The translations under genes and the position numbers were made by a program. Shown piece by piece: positions 16,548-25,764 of a stretch of 64,000 nt of DNA. The DNA lies in NCBI RefSeq assembly GCF_046591575.1, contig NZ_JBIQWA010000002.1, forward strand, positions 62,001 through 126,000, read 5' to 3'. Source of the DNA: Marivita sp046591575 (GTDB taxonomy: Bacteria; Pseudomonadota; Alphaproteobacteria; Rhodobacterales; Rhodobacteraceae). The notes under the pieces are model-generated. The model made no database searches, was not told the DNA's origin, and worked only from the letters and a program-made list of their open reading frames with translations. Each line of letters starts with the position of its first letter. The stretch's first letter is position 1.

Positions 16548-17978
16548 TCAGACACTTATCTGCTCTGGCGGGTGCTCTAAAAGATTGCGCAGCTTATGGA
16601 GCGCCTGTTCGAACCGGTCCAACGGGATCTGCGCATTCACAGCAATCCGCACCGCGTGGGGCGCGTGTGCCTCGCGACCGACGAAATCCTCTGCGGGTTT
16701 GATTTTGATGTCCTGCGCCTCGGCGGCCTGACAAAAGGCGGATGCACGCCAGCCGACGGGCAGGGGCAGCCAAAAGAACGGAACGTCCTCGCGCCAGCCC
16801 AGATCGTGATGCCCCAGAATATTCACCGCAGTGCGGATATATGGCCGCATATAGGCCACCACATCCTGCGCCAGACGGTCCCCTTTGGGATGGGTGAACA
16901 GCAAGGTGGCCAGATCGGCCAGCGGCATGGCCAATCCGAAAAAACCGTATTCCGCAGACCGCCGCAAGCTTGCGCCCTGGCCGTGCGGTGAAATCGCAAA
17001 CCCGATGCGCAGCGACGGAGTGATGGTTTTGGAAATCGACGAAACGTACCAGCCGCGGTCCTTTGCCAACATCCGGTATGACGGCGCGCGCGTGGCACCC
17101 ATCCGGTAGCAATCATCCTCAAGGATCTGAAAATCACACCGCCGTGCCACCTCGACAATCGCATTCCGACGCTGAACCGGGGTGGAGTGGCATGTCGGAT
17201 TGTGCACTTCCGGACTGGTACACAGCACTTGCGCCGCGTGCAGGCGGGCGAGGCGTTCCAGCTCTTCTGGAATCAGGCCATGTTCATCCATCGGCACGGA
17301 CACCACAGTGGCGCGCAGCAAATCGGCGGCCCGACGAAACCCGGGATAGGCAAGCTCTTCGACCAGAATGACCGGTGCAGGCCCGCGCAGAACGCTTTGC
17401 AGAATGAGCAAGATGCCGTTTTGCCCGCCATGGCTCAGAACCACGTCATCCGGGTCCAGCGGGCCAAGCGGCGTGCCGTTCAGCCAGCGGACAACGGCGG
17501 CGCGTGCAGGCGCGAATGCGGCCCTGTTAGGGTAGTGCATCAATCCAGAGGGCGGGTCTTTGGCGATCTGGATCATCAGATCCCGGACCAGCCGTGCCTG
17601 TCCGACATTGGGCAGCGCAGGCGACATCAGGTTGAAATCCTTGAAGTTTCCGTTGGTGCCATGCGGCACTGCGTCAACCTCGATTGGCAGCGCATCGTCA
17701 TCGACCACAGGGGTCGCCACAAATGTGCCGCGCCCGACCTCGGCCACCACTTCGCCCGCATCCGTCAGAATTGTATAGGCCCGCGCCACCGTGCCCGGTG
17801 TGATCGACAGCGACCACGCCAGTTCACGCACAGGCGGCAAACGATCCCCCGGACCAAGGTTCCCGCTGCGAATGGATTTGCGGATCGCATCGACGACACG
17901 TTGATATTTTGGGCCGGTCCCGCTGGTGGGCAGTGTGATCTCTGACGGTTCGACTTTGTTCAGAATTGTATCGGGCAC
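16548..17978 (-). CDS. MocR-type GntR regulator with aminotransferase-like domain
   Basis: MocR/PdxR-type regulator of 476 residues: an N-terminal GntR winged helix (YQRVVDAIRKSIRSGNLGPGDRLPPVREL..., residues 25-90) joined to a fold-type I aminotransferase-like domain. The PLP lysine is Lys317 in SSISKT and the PLP-pyridine aspartate lies in LEDDCY (288-289). The start is a GTG. It is divergent from a DUF1127 gene, and the space between holds TTGTAT-type half sites, including a near-perfect palindrome, so autoregulation and control of the DUF1127 gene are likely. The effector is unknown. Confidence 0.9.
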   Translation of the reverse strand: MPDTILNKVEPSEITLPTSGTGPKYQRVVDAIRKSIRSGNLGPGDRLPPVRELAWSLSITPGTVARAYTILTDAGEVVAEVGRGTFVATPVVDDDALPIEVDAVPHGTNGNFKDFNLMSPALPNVGQARLVRDLMIQIAKDPPSGLMHYPNRAAFAPARAAVVRWLNGTPLGPLDPDDVVLSHGGQNGILLILQSVLRGPAPVILVEELAYPGFRRAADLLRATVVSVPMDEHGLIPEELERLARLHAAQVLCTSPEVHNPTCHSTPVQRRNAIVEVARRCDFQILEDDCYRMGATRAPSYRMLAKDRGWYVSSISKTITPSLRIGFAISPHGQGASLRRSAEYGFFGLAMPLADLATLLFTHPKGDRLAQDVVAYMRPYIRTAVNILGHHDLGWREDVPFFWLPLPVGWRASAFCQAAEAQDIKIKPAEDFVGREAHAPHAVRIAVNAQIPLDRFEQALHKLRNLLEHPPEQISV

Positions 17979-18006
17979 AATCTTTTCCTAGCGGCGGCGT
18001 ATGTAG

Positions 18007-18074
18007 CAATGTATCTCAAATTGTATTGCTAATGTCTACCTAAATGCCAAAAATTCAAGATTGTGTCGATACAA
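18007..18074. promoter_or_regulatory. putative MocR operator cluster
   Basis: TTGTGTCGATACAA at 18061-18074 is a 14-base near-palindrome (one mismatch pair). TTGTAT occurs again at 18021-18026 and AATGTAT at 18008-18014. The sites lie between the divergent MocR and DUF1127 genes and resemble the repeated half sites used by GntR/MocR regulators. The assignment to this regulator is inferred from position. Confidence 0.55.
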
Positions 18075-18089
18075 TATAGGAGCGCCACC

Positions 18090-18317
18090 ATGACACACGC
18101 CACACAATCCGCCCATCTTGCCTATCTTGGCGATCAGACCTCGCTGACACCAGCAGCCACGGTCGCGGTCCGTGTCGCGGTGGTTTTGACACAATGGACC
18201 GAACGCCGCCGCACGCGTCGCCACCTTGGTCAGTTGGATGATCATCTTCTTCGGGACGTTGGATTGGATCGGTTGGCCGCCCAAAGGGAGGCCGACCGCA
18301 AGTTCTGGCAGGTGTAA
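18090..18317 (+). CDS. DUF1127 small basic protein
   Basis: DUF1127 protein of 75 residues. The family motif is at the C-terminus: WTERRRTRRHLGQLDDHLLRDVGLDRLAAQREADRKFWQ. DUF1127 proteins are short Arg-rich proteins common in alphaproteobacteria; some bind RNA or influence phosphate and carbon regulation, but no role is fixed here. The ATG at 18090 has AGGAG eight bases upstream, which is better than the upstream ATG at 18063 that lies inside the putative operator. A strong terminator follows. Confidence 0.88.
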   Translation: MTHATQSAHLAYLGDQTSLTPAATVAVRVAVVLTQWTERRRTRRHLGQLDDHLLRDVGLDRLAAQREADRKFWQV

Positions 18318-18343
18318 TCCCTGCGCTTGTCAGAGCGCTGACT

Positions 18344-18377
18344 GGGGTGCAAAGACCGGCTTTGCGCCCCTTTTTTT
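18344..18377 (+). terminator. rho-independent terminator of the DUF1127 gene
   Basis: Eleven-base stem GGGGTGCAAAG/CTTTGCGCCCC with one G-T pair and a six-base loop, followed by seven T residues. Confidence 0.88.
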
Positions 18378-18400
18378 GTTGCACGTCCGCGGCGGACCCC

Positions 18401-18823
18401 CTAGCGTTTTGGCGGCAGGGAATAGGTCAGCGTCGCGCGCGCCACGGGCTCTGGCTGGCCATCGGAATACAGCAAGACATCTGTCACGCTAAGTGCTTTG
18501 CCAAGTTTCAGAACCCGCGCATGAGCCAGCACGTCGGCACCCGCTGCCGGTTTGCGCATAAAATCAATCGAACAATTTGTGGTGACGGCCAGCGCCTCTT
18601 TGCCGACCCGCGCCATTGTGGCAACATAGGCTGCCACATCCGCCAGCCCGAACATGGCCGGCCCCGATACAGTGCCGCCGGGGCGCAGATGCTGTTCGGA
18701 GGTATGCAAACGCATGACCAGCAGTGTCTCGTCCAGGCGGTCGATCCCGAACATGCCTTTGACCTGTGGAAAGACCTCATTCAGAAATACTGCCATTTCC
18801 TCTGCCGGTACTTTGATCGCCAT
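18401..18823 (-). CDS. PaaI-family hotdog thioesterase
   Basis: Hotdog-fold thioesterase of 140 residues in the PaaI/YbgC-like group, likely hydrolysing acyl-CoA thioesters in the cytoplasm. Seen are RPGGTVSGPAMFGLADVAAYVA (residues 47-68), the helix that carries the active-site acid in this family, and a following beta strand SIDFMRKPAAGADVLAHARVL. It is divergent from the enoyl-CoA hydratase gene, with 56 bases between the starts. Confidence 0.82.
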   Translation of the reverse strand: MAIKVPAEEMAVFLNEVFPQVKGMFGIDRLDETLLVMRLHTSEQHLRPGGTVSGPAMFGLADVAAYVATMARVGKEALAVTTNCSIDFMRKPAAGADVLAHARVLKLGKALSVTDVLLYSDGQPEPVARATLTYSLPPKR

Positions 18824-18879
18824 GCTTTCCTCCTCTGGGTTCAGCGGCTAGAGTTGCCTCAAGTCACTGGGAGAACAAG

Positions 18880-19665
18880 ATGAAAATCCTGGAACGTCGC
18901 GACACGGACGCGATATGCCATTTGCAGCTAAACGCGCCTGACCGGTTGAATGCGTTGTCGGATGAAATGCTTGCCGCGCTGCAAGAACAATTGGACGCGC
19001 TGCACTCTGACAGCTCTATTCGTGTGGTTGTTCTGTCCGGAGCGGGCAAGGCGTTTTGCGCCGGGCATGATCTAAAGCAAATGACCGCCGGTCGGCAGGC
19101 CGAGGATGGGGGCAAGGCTTATTTCAAAGACCTGTTTGACCGCTGCGCGCGCGTGATGACCGGTGTTCAAAACCTGCCGCAACCGGTGATCGCACAGGTG
19201 CATGGCATAGCAACCGCCGCCGGATGCCAATTGGTCGCGTCCTGCGATATGGCGGTGGCGGCAGAGGGCACGCGGTTCGGGGTCAATGGCGTCAATATCG
19301 GGTTGTTCTGTTCGACACCGATGGTGGCCTTGTCCCGCAACATCCCGCGCAAACAGGCCTTCGAGATGCTGGTGACGGGCCAATTCGTGGATGCCCATCA
19401 CGCCGAGGCGCTGGGCCTGATCAACAAGGTCGTTGCCGAAAACCAATTGTCCGAAGAAACAGATGCGTTGGCGCGGCTGGTGGCCAGCAAGCTGGGCGCG
19501 GCCGTGAAAATCGGAAAACATGCCTTTTATGATCAGGCAGAAATGTCCTTGCAGGATGCCTACGCATATACCGGCGATGTCATGGTGGAAAACATGATGA
19601 ACCGTGACACCGAAGAAGGCATCGCCGCCTTTCTGGAAAAGCGTCCTCCAGACTGGACGCAGTGA
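18880..19665 (+). CDS. enoyl-CoA hydratase/isomerase family protein
   Basis: Crotonase-fold protein of 261 residues, likely a 2-enoyl-CoA hydratase or related enzyme. The oxyanion-hole segments are VLSGAGKAFCAGHDLKQM (residues 50-67) and PVIAQVHGIATAAGCQLVASCDMAVA (105-130), with the FGVNGVNIGLFCSTP region after. The usual second catalytic glutamate position is not plain, so a hydratase-like activity other than classical crotonase, as in ECHDC3-type proteins, is possible. Nine bases lie between its stop and nadD. Confidence 0.85.
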   Translation: MKILERRDTDAICHLQLNAPDRLNALSDEMLAALQEQLDALHSDSSIRVVVLSGAGKAFCAGHDLKQMTAGRQAEDGGKAYFKDLFDRCARVMTGVQNLPQPVIAQVHGIATAAGCQLVASCDMAVAAEGTRFGVNGVNIGLFCSTPMVALSRNIPRKQAFEMLVTGQFVDAHHAEALGLINKVVAENQLSEETDALARLVASKLGAAVKIGKHAFYDQAEMSLQDAYAYTGDVMVENMMNRDTEEGIAAFLEKRPPDWTQ

Positions 19666-19674
19666 ATTTTGCAC

Positions 19675-20268
19675 ATGCGGCTTCCCTTGCGCGCTGGCAT
19701 GTCCGTGGGGCTGTTGGGGGGATCGTTCGATCCCACCCATCAGGGCCATGTCCACCTGACCCGCATGGCCCTGACCCGCTTTGCGCTGGATCGGGTTGTC
19801 TGGCTGGTATCGCCCGGAAACCCATTAAAATCGCGGGGTCCGGCATCGCTGGAGGATCGCATGGATCGGGCGAAAGCGTTGATGAAAGATCCGCGTGTCC
19901 TGATCAGCGATTATGAATCCCGGATCGGCACGCGTTACACGGCGGAAACGCTGTCCTCGTTACAAACGTCCTTTGCCGGAGTGCGTTTTGTCTGGTTAAT
20001 GGGGGCTGACAATCTGCATCAGTTTCACCGCTGGGATCGCTGGCAACAGATCTTTCAGTCTGTCCCGATCGGGGTGTTGGCGCGTCCCGGCTGGCGTCAA
20101 TCTGCGCTGCATTCCCGGGCGGCCCGTCAGTTTCGCCAATACCGGCTTTCGGGGCGGGCGTCGCATCTTCTCGCACAGATGCCGCCGCCCGCATGGTGTT
20201 TCGTCAATATGCCGATGGTCCCCGTCAGTTCGACCGATATCCGCAAACAAGGCGCATGGCGCAGCTGA
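19675..20268 (+). CDS. nadD: nicotinate-nucleotide adenylyltransferase
   Basis: NadD, about 197 residues, transfers AMP from ATP to nicotinate mononucleotide in NAD synthesis. The nucleotidyltransferase motif GGSFDPTHQGH is at residues 15-25, and the ISSTxxR-type motif is seen as PVSSTDIRK near the C-terminus. The frame opens at a TTG at 19669, two codons earlier; I use the ATG at 19675. In many bacteria nadD sits by rsfS and obg; here it follows an enoyl-CoA hydratase and precedes dacB. Confidence 0.92.
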   Translation: MRLPLRAGMSVGLLGGSFDPTHQGHVHLTRMALTRFALDRVVWLVSPGNPLKSRGPASLEDRMDRAKALMKDPRVLISDYESRIGTRYTAETLSSLQTSFAGVRFVWLMGADNLHQFHRWDRWQQIFQSVPIGVLARPGWRQSALHSRAARQFRQYRLSGRASHLLAQMPPPAWCFVNMPMVPVSSTDIRKQGAWRS

Positions 20269-20362
20269 CGGATATGCGGCAACCGGCACCGGGTATCACC
20301 GCCTTTTGATAAGGCACGACAGCCGCTTGAATGCGCGGGGAGCATAAGGTTAGATCACGTCT

Positions 20363-21871
20363 ATGACACGAGGTATTTCACGACGTACTGTCCTGGCAGG
20401 ACTGGCGGCTAGTGGGCTGGGGCAAGCCGCGCTGGCGCAATCTGCCTTGGCGCCATTGGCCTCGTTGCGCCCGATGGCCCGCGATGGCGGGTTGCTCAAA
20501 TCCTATCAGCCGCCCCTCTCTGATCTGGTCGCGCAATCCGGTCTGGCTGGCAAAGTCAGCGTGCAGGTCGCGGATGTCAAAACCGGGCTTGTTCTGGAAT
20601 CGCACAACCCGTTGCGGGCCTTGCCTCCGGCCAGCGTCGCCAAAGCGCTGACCGCCTGTTACGCGCTGGATGTGCTGGGGCCGGGGTTTCATTTTGAAAC
20701 CCGTATTCTTGCAACCGGCCCGATCACCGATGGACGGCTGAACGGCGATCTTATTCTTGCGGGGGGCGGGGACCCGACGCTGAACACCGATGCGGTGGCG
20801 GCCCTGACACAACGTCTGCGCGAAGAGATTGGCCTGACCGAGGTGACCGGGCGGTTCCTGATTTGGGCGGGTGCTCTGCCGCAGCTTCGCCAGATTGACG
20901 CCGAACAGCCTGACCAGGTGGGCTACAATCCCGGATTGTCCGGTCTGAACCTGAACTTCAACCGCGTGCATTTTGAATGGAAGCGCGGCGGCAACGGCTA
21001 CAGCGTGGCGATGGATGCGCGGTCCGCCAGCCTGCGCCCGGCTGTCCGCACCGCCCGGATGCAGATCGAGCCACGCAAATACCCGATCTACACCTATGCA
21101 GATGGTGGCAGCCACGACAATTGGACGGTGGCCCGCGCTGCGTTGGGCCAGAACGGATCCCGATGGCTGCCGGTGCGCAAACCTGCCTTATACACAGGCG
21201 AGGTGTTTCAGATTCTGGCCCGCTCGAACGGTATTGTCCTCAAAGCGCCGGAACCGATTGAGGTGCTTCCCGCAAATACCACAGAGATCATCACCCATCA
21301 AAGCGCCCCCTTGCGGATCATCCTGCGGGATATGTTGAAATATTCGACCAATGTCACCGCCGAATGTATCGGATTGACCGCCACAAACACGCGCGTTGGC
21401 CCGGTCACGTCGCTCAGGGCGTCTGCCGAGGCGATGAATGACTGGGCGAGGACCACGCTGGATATGTCGTCAGTGGAGCTTGAGGATCATTCGGGGCTTG
21501 GCGACGACAGCCGTGTGTCGGCGCGTGATATGGTCAAGGCGCTGATTGCGGCGCGCAAGGCCGTCGGGATCAAGCCGCTTTTGAAGGCGCATCCCCTGCG
21601 AAGCGAAGATCGCACCATTATCAAAGATCACCCGGTCAAGGTTCACGCAAAAACCGGCACATTGAATTTCGTCAGCGGATTGGGAGGCTTTGTCGATCTG
21701 CCCGATGGCACAGAGCTGGCCTTTGCCTATTTCTCGGCCGATCTGCCGCGCCGCGATGCTCTAAGCCGGGAAGAACGCGAACGCCCCCCCGGTGGGCGCA
21801 CCTACAGCACACGCGCCCGCAAGCTTCAGCAGCGCATGCTGGCGCGTTGGGGTATTGTGTATAGCGGCTAG
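20363..21871 (+). CDS. dacB: D-alanyl-D-alanine carboxypeptidase/endopeptidase, PBP4 type
   Basis: Penicillin-binding protein 4-type peptidase of 502 residues acting on peptidoglycan in the periplasm. The N-terminus has a twin-arginine-like signal (SRRTVLAGLAASGLGQAALA, residues 6-25), so Tat export is possible. Catalytic motifs: SVAK (Ser91, Lys94), STN in KYSTNVTAE near residue 328, and KTG in HAKTGTLNF near residue 430. Length fits the family (about 470-500). The TerB-like gene is convergent just downstream. Confidence 0.93.
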   Translation: MTRGISRRTVLAGLAASGLGQAALAQSALAPLASLRPMARDGGLLKSYQPPLSDLVAQSGLAGKVSVQVADVKTGLVLESHNPLRALPPASVAKALTACYALDVLGPGFHFETRILATGPITDGRLNGDLILAGGGDPTLNTDAVAALTQRLREEIGLTEVTGRFLIWAGALPQLRQIDAEQPDQVGYNPGLSGLNLNFNRVHFEWKRGGNGYSVAMDARSASLRPAVRTARMQIEPRKYPIYTYADGGSHDNWTVARAALGQNGSRWLPVRKPALYTGEVFQILARSNGIVLKAPEPIEVLPANTTEIITHQSAPLRIILRDMLKYSTNVTAECIGLTATNTRVGPVTSLRASAEAMNDWARTTLDMSSVELEDHSGLGDDSRVSARDMVKALIAARKAVGIKPLLKAHPLRSEDRTIIKDHPVKVHAKTGTLNFVSGLGGFVDLPDGTELAFAYFSADLPRRDALSREERERPPGGRTYSTRARKLQQRMLARWGIVYSG

Positions 21872-21886
21872 GATCAGCTGCCAGTT

Positions 21887-22312
21887 CTAGAGTTTCATAT
21901 GCCGCGCGCGCGATCCACGTTCGATGGCGGCGGCATGAAGGCGGTCAAGGTTCAGCTCGTAGCGGATTTCTTCCAAAAGCCGCAGCTCTGTTTCCTTCAA
22001 CGTTCCGTCCGCCGCGGCCACATCGCATGCCAGCGCATAGGCGGTTTCAAACAACCGGTCCGGCAGATTGTCGCGGATCAGACCGAACAGTGCATCCAGC
22101 CCGTCTTCCTGTTCAAAAAGCTCGAACACCAGGGCGGACATCATCGGAATATGCGATTCGTCGTATTCGGCAAACACTGGCAAATTGTTCACAGCCGAGT
22201 TGATTTTGACCAATTCCGCAGTGCGGATTCGCTCGTCCGAGGCCGATACCGCGATCATCAACGCAACCAGACAATCCTGTGGGCTAAGCGGGCGGGGTAT
22301 CGTATCTGGCAC
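21887..22312 (-). CDS. TerB-like protein
   Basis: Helical protein of 141 residues resembling the TerB/tellurite-resistance fold: LVALMIAVSASDERIRTAELVKI at the start and CDVAAADGTLKETELRLLEEI near residue 100, each with the acidic (S/A)DExx(A/E)-type turn typical of TerB repeats. No other ter genes are present, so a tellurite role is not implied. The start is a GTG at 22312. It is divergent from lysS. Confidence 0.78.
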   Translation of the reverse strand: MPDTIPRPLSPQDCLVALMIAVSASDERIRTAELVKINSAVNNLPVFAEYDESHIPMMSALVFELFEQEDGLDALFGLIRDNLPDRLFETAYALACDVAAADGTLKETELRLLEEIRYELNLDRLHAAAIERGSRARHMKL

Positions 22313-22438
22313 AATGATGGCTTTCTGAACGGGAAACAGGACAAACCCAACTTATTGACCCGCCCGCGCCCCCGCAATAGGGAGAACGCCTTAAACCCCG
22401 CCATTCCCGGCGATTGTCCAAATCGGAGAACCTGAGCA

Positions 22439-24016
22439 ATGTCTGATCTGCGCGAAGCTGCAATGACCTCAAAGGCCTGGCCCTTTGAAGAGGCGCGCCG
22501 GTTGCTCAAACGCTACGAGAAAGCGCCACCGGAAAAGGGCTATGTCCTGTTCGAAACGGGCTACGGGCCAAGCGGTTTGCCGCATATCGGCACCTTCGGC
22601 GAAGTCGCGCGCACCACGATGGTGCGGCGCGCTTTTGAAGTGATCTCGGATATCCCGACCAAGCTGATCTGCTTTTCCGACGATCTTGATGGCATGCGCA
22701 AAATCCCGGGCAATGTCCCCAACCCCGAGATGCTGGAAGAGCATTTGCAGCGCCCTTTGACGGACGTGCCGGACCCGTTCGGCACACATGACAGCTTTGG
22801 CGCGCACAACAATGCGATGCTCAACCGCTTTCTGGACACGTTCGGGTTCGAATATGAATTCATCTCATCCACCGAATTCTACCGCTCGGGCCGCTTTGAC
22901 GAGGTGCTGTTGCGCGCCGCCGAACGGTATGACGATGTGATGGCCGTCATGCTCAAATCCCTGCGCGATGAACGGCGCGAGACCTATTCGATCTTCCTGC
23001 CGATCCATCCCGACACAGGCCGCGTGCTCTACGTGCCGATGAAGAACGTCGACGCGGCCAAGGGCGAGGTGACGTTCGACGACGAGGACGGGCGCGAGAT
23101 CACGCTGCCGGTCACAGGCGGGAACGTCAAACTTCAGTGGAAGCCCGATTTCGGCGCGCGCTGGGCGGCGTTGGATGTGGACTTTGAGATGTACGGCAAG
23201 GACCACAGCACCAACACGCCGATCTACGACCGCATCTGCGAAATCCTGGGCGGGCGCAAGCCCGAGCATTTCACCTATGAGCTGTTCCTCGATGCGAACG
23301 GTCAGAAAATCTCGAAGACCACCGGCAATGGCGTGTCCATTGACGAATGGCTGACCTATGCCAGCACGGAATCCTTGTCGTATTTCATGTATCTCAAGCC
23401 CAAAACGGCGAAGCGGATGCATTTTGATGTGATCCCGAAGGCGGTCGATGAATACCACCAGCAACTGCGCGCCTTCCCGACGCAGGACGCCAAGGCGCAG
23501 GCGAACAATCCGGTGTGGCACATTCATTCCGGCGATGTGCCTGAATCGAAAATGGTCGTGCCGTTCTCGATGCTGCTGAACCTCGCCAGCGCTGCCGGGG
23601 CCGAGGACAAGGACGCGATGTGGGGCTTTATCAAGCGCTATGCGCCCGAGGCTTCACCGGAAACGCATCCTGACCTCGATCAGGCGGCGGGCTTTGCGGT
23701 GAAGTATTACGAAGACTTCGTGAAGCCCACCAAAACCTACCGCGCGCCCAACGATCAGGAACGCGCGGCGATGGAAGACCTTGCCGCCCGGCTTGAGGCG
23801 CATGACGGTGCGACCGACGACGAGACGTTGCAAACGCTGGTCTTTGCGGTGGGCAAAGACCACGGCTTCGATCCGCTCCGCGATTGGTTCAAGGCGCTTT
23901 ACGAGGTTCTGCTGGGCCAATCCCAAGGCCCACGCTTTGGCGGCTTCATCGCCCTTTACGGCGTGCCGGAAACGGTGGGGCTGATCCGCAAAGGCCTGGC
24001 GGGCGAGCTTCGCTAA
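22439..24016 (+). CDS. lysS: lysyl-tRNA synthetase, class I
   Basis: Class I lysyl-tRNA synthetase of 525 residues, the archaeal-type enzyme that many alphaproteobacteria use in place of class II LysS. The HIGH-type motif is PHIGTF (48-53) and the KMSKS-type motif is KISKTTGN around residue 290. Length fits the family. The ATG follows GGAGAACCTGAGCA. It appears to be a single essential gene with its own promoter region in the 126-base gap before it. Confidence 0.96.
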   Translation: MSDLREAAMTSKAWPFEEARRLLKRYEKAPPEKGYVLFETGYGPSGLPHIGTFGEVARTTMVRRAFEVISDIPTKLICFSDDLDGMRKIPGNVPNPEMLEEHLQRPLTDVPDPFGTHDSFGAHNNAMLNRFLDTFGFEYEFISSTEFYRSGRFDEVLLRAAERYDDVMAVMLKSLRDERRETYSIFLPIHPDTGRVLYVPMKNVDAAKGEVTFDDEDGREITLPVTGGNVKLQWKPDFGARWAALDVDFEMYGKDHSTNTPIYDRICEILGGRKPEHFTYELFLDANGQKISKTTGNGVSIDEWLTYASTESLSYFMYLKPKTAKRMHFDVIPKAVDEYHQQLRAFPTQDAKAQANNPVWHIHSGDVPESKMVVPFSMLLNLASAAGAEDKDAMWGFIKRYAPEASPETHPDLDQAAGFAVKYYEDFVKPTKTYRAPNDQERAAMEDLAARLEAHDGATDDETLQTLVFAVGKDHGFDPLRDWFKALYEVLLGQSQGPRFGGFIALYGVPETVGLIRKGLAGELR

Positions 24017-24079
24017 CGGGCCGGTTTTGCCAGCTTCCCTTCCTGCGCTACTTTAGAGAAAAGCACAGGAAGGGTTTTT

Positions 24080-24496
24080 ATGGGCACCCAAATCACCGGA
24101 CTTATCTTGGCCATGACATTGGCCAGCACGCTTTGGGCACAAGAGGTTTTGTCGCCTGATCCCGAGATCGAACAAACGATTCAACGCCAGATTGACGCGT
24201 TTCTCCAGGATGATTTTGAAACCGCCTTTACCTTTGCCAGCCCCAATATCCGCAATATGTTCCGCACACCGGAAAATTTCGGTCGTATGGTTCAACAGGG
24301 ATACCCGATGGTCTGGCGCCCCGAGGATGTGCAATTCGGAGCGCTGCGGAACATTGCGGGCGCGCTGTATCAGACTGTGATCCTGAAAGACGCGGCTGGC
24401 GATCTGCATTATCTGGACTACCGGATGGACCAGATTGACGGCGTATGGCGCATTTCGGGTGTGCAAATCCTGCAGGCCCCAAAGGTGTCGGCCTAA
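24080..24496 (+). CDS. DUF4864 exported protein
   Basis: Protein of 138 residues with a signal peptide (LTLILAMTLAST-like stretch, cut after ALWAQ-type site near residue 20) and the DUF4864 pattern: IQRQIDAFLQDDFETAFTFASPNIRNMFRTPENFGRMVQQGYPMV, then a beta-rich half ending WRISGVQILQ. The fold is probably SnoaL/NTF2-like. Function unknown. AGGAAGGG lies eight bases before the ATG; it follows lysS by 63 bases. Confidence 0.85.
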   Translation: MGTQITGLILAMTLASTLWAQEVLSPDPEIEQTIQRQIDAFLQDDFETAFTFASPNIRNMFRTPENFGRMVQQGYPMVWRPEDVQFGALRNIAGALYQTVILKDAAGDLHYLDYRMDQIDGVWRISGVQILQAPKVSA

Positions 24497-24515
24497 AGCC
24501 GCATCTGGAAGCGGG

Positions 24516-24995
24516 TCAGTCCAAATCCTCTGGGCCAAGGATATAGGCCTTGCCAAACCCACCGTTCAAATGCGCCCCAAGCGGGGTGAACTGAACAAGG
24601 GCGAAATCCGCGAACCCGATATACAGCTTTGCTTTCGGCTGCTTTGTCAGAAAGGCCTGCGCCAATCGGGCATGCGACACATCGGTGTGACGGACGAAAG
24701 ACGCTTTTGCCTGCAGGCTCAACCGGGGATGGGTCAATGGGTCGCCTTTGGGCCCCGGTTCTCCGATCAGCAGGGAGCAAACCGGAATTTTCTGCAGTGC
24801 AGCACTGTGATGGCTCAAGTCAGAGATCAGGCTCAGCGGCAAGCGATCCGGTCCCTCGACCAGCGCAATCCGACTGACCATCGGCGCGCCCGTGTCTGGG
24901 TCAATGAACGAAAGCGCCGCAAACCGTGCGTCCTGCAGAATGCTGCGCACCATGTCGCGGGCTGCGTCGTCAAGCGGGCGAATAGGTGATTTCAT
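24516..24995 (-). CDS. HugZ-like pyridoxamine 5'-phosphate oxidase-fold protein
   Basis: Split-barrel flavin/heme-binding fold protein of 159 residues. The N-terminal part matches HugZ-type and PNPOx-like proteins: AARDMVRSILQDARFAALSFIDPDTGAPMVSRIALV, then SDLSHHSAALQKIPVCSLLIGEPGPKGDPLTHPRLSLQA. The ATG at 24995 gives the normal start; the longer open frame to 25124 overlaps the divergent ParA gene and has no family-like sequence. Cofactor (FMN or heme) cannot be told. Confidence 0.85.
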   Translation of the reverse strand: MKSPIRPLDDAARDMVRSILQDARFAALSFIDPDTGAPMVSRIALVEGPDRLPLSLISDLSHHSAALQKIPVCSLLIGEPGPKGDPLTHPRLSLQAKASFVRHTDVSHARLAQAFLTKQPKAKLYIGFADFALVQFTPLGAHLNGGFGKAYILGPEDLD

Positions 24996-25091
24996 CGCAT
25001 CAAACCTTTGCTCAATTCCGGGTGTGGCAATTTTTATGCTGCAGCTGCACAATAACCACCGTACCCTCCGGTCGAATCGGGGGATGACCAT

Positions 25092-25733
25092 ATGACCGGA
25101 CATGTCATTACTGTAGCACAGCAAAAAGGCGGCTCTGGCAAGACGACGGTGTCGGCCAATCTAGCCACTGGCTTTTTGCGTCAGGGCAAACGCGTGGCGC
25201 TGGTGGATATTGATCCGCAAGGCAGTCTGGGCCGGTGGTTCATGACCCGGATTGATGGCGAAACCGGTCCGGTAGACCATCTTGAATTTGCCACATCTTC
25301 GGCCTGGGGCATCACCTATGAGGTGCGCAAACTGTCTGACAGTCATGACATCGTCATCATCGACACCCCGCCCAAGGCCGACAGCGATCTGCGTCCGGCG
25401 TTGCGGGTGGCCGATCTGGTTGTGGTGCCTGTCAGCGTCAGCCATGTGGACCTGTGGGCCACCGAAGGTGTGCTTGATCTGGCGCGCCGTGAAGGCAAAG
25501 AGGCGTTGGTGGTGCTGAACCGCGCCCGCAAAAACACCCGCCTTGGCACCGAGGTGTCAGAGGCCGCCGAAAAGCTGCAGGCGCGTATTGCCGACGCGCA
25601 ATTGGCCAATCGGGTGATCTATGCCGAGGCCTTGGGGCAGGGGCGCGGTGCCGCCGAGGGCCGCAAGACACCCGCGCAAGCCGAAGTGGACGCGCTGACC
25701 TCAGAGGTGGCAGAGGTGTTGGCAAACAGGTAG
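25092..25733 (+). CDS. orphan ParA-family ATPase
   Basis: ParA/MinD-superfamily ATPase of 213 residues. The deviant Walker A is KGGSGKTT (residues 12-19), Walker A' is VDIDPQGS near residue 38, and Walker B is IVIIDTPP near residue 86. It is short, like the small ParA proteins that position cargo other than chromosomes. There is no parB gene or parS-like site nearby. The neighbours downstream are a protein of unknown function and a universal stress protein, so the cargo is unknown. Confidence 0.88.
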   Translation: MTGHVITVAQQKGGSGKTTVSANLATGFLRQGKRVALVDIDPQGSLGRWFMTRIDGETGPVDHLEFATSSAWGITYEVRKLSDSHDIVIIDTPPKADSDLRPALRVADLVVVPVSVSHVDLWATEGVLDLARREGKEALVVLNRARKNTRLGTEVSEAAEKLQARIADAQLANRVIYAEALGQGRGAAEGRKTPAQAEVDALTSEVAEVLANR

Positions 25734-25764
25734 AGCCTGTGCACCAACATCCGGAGTCCGCCTT

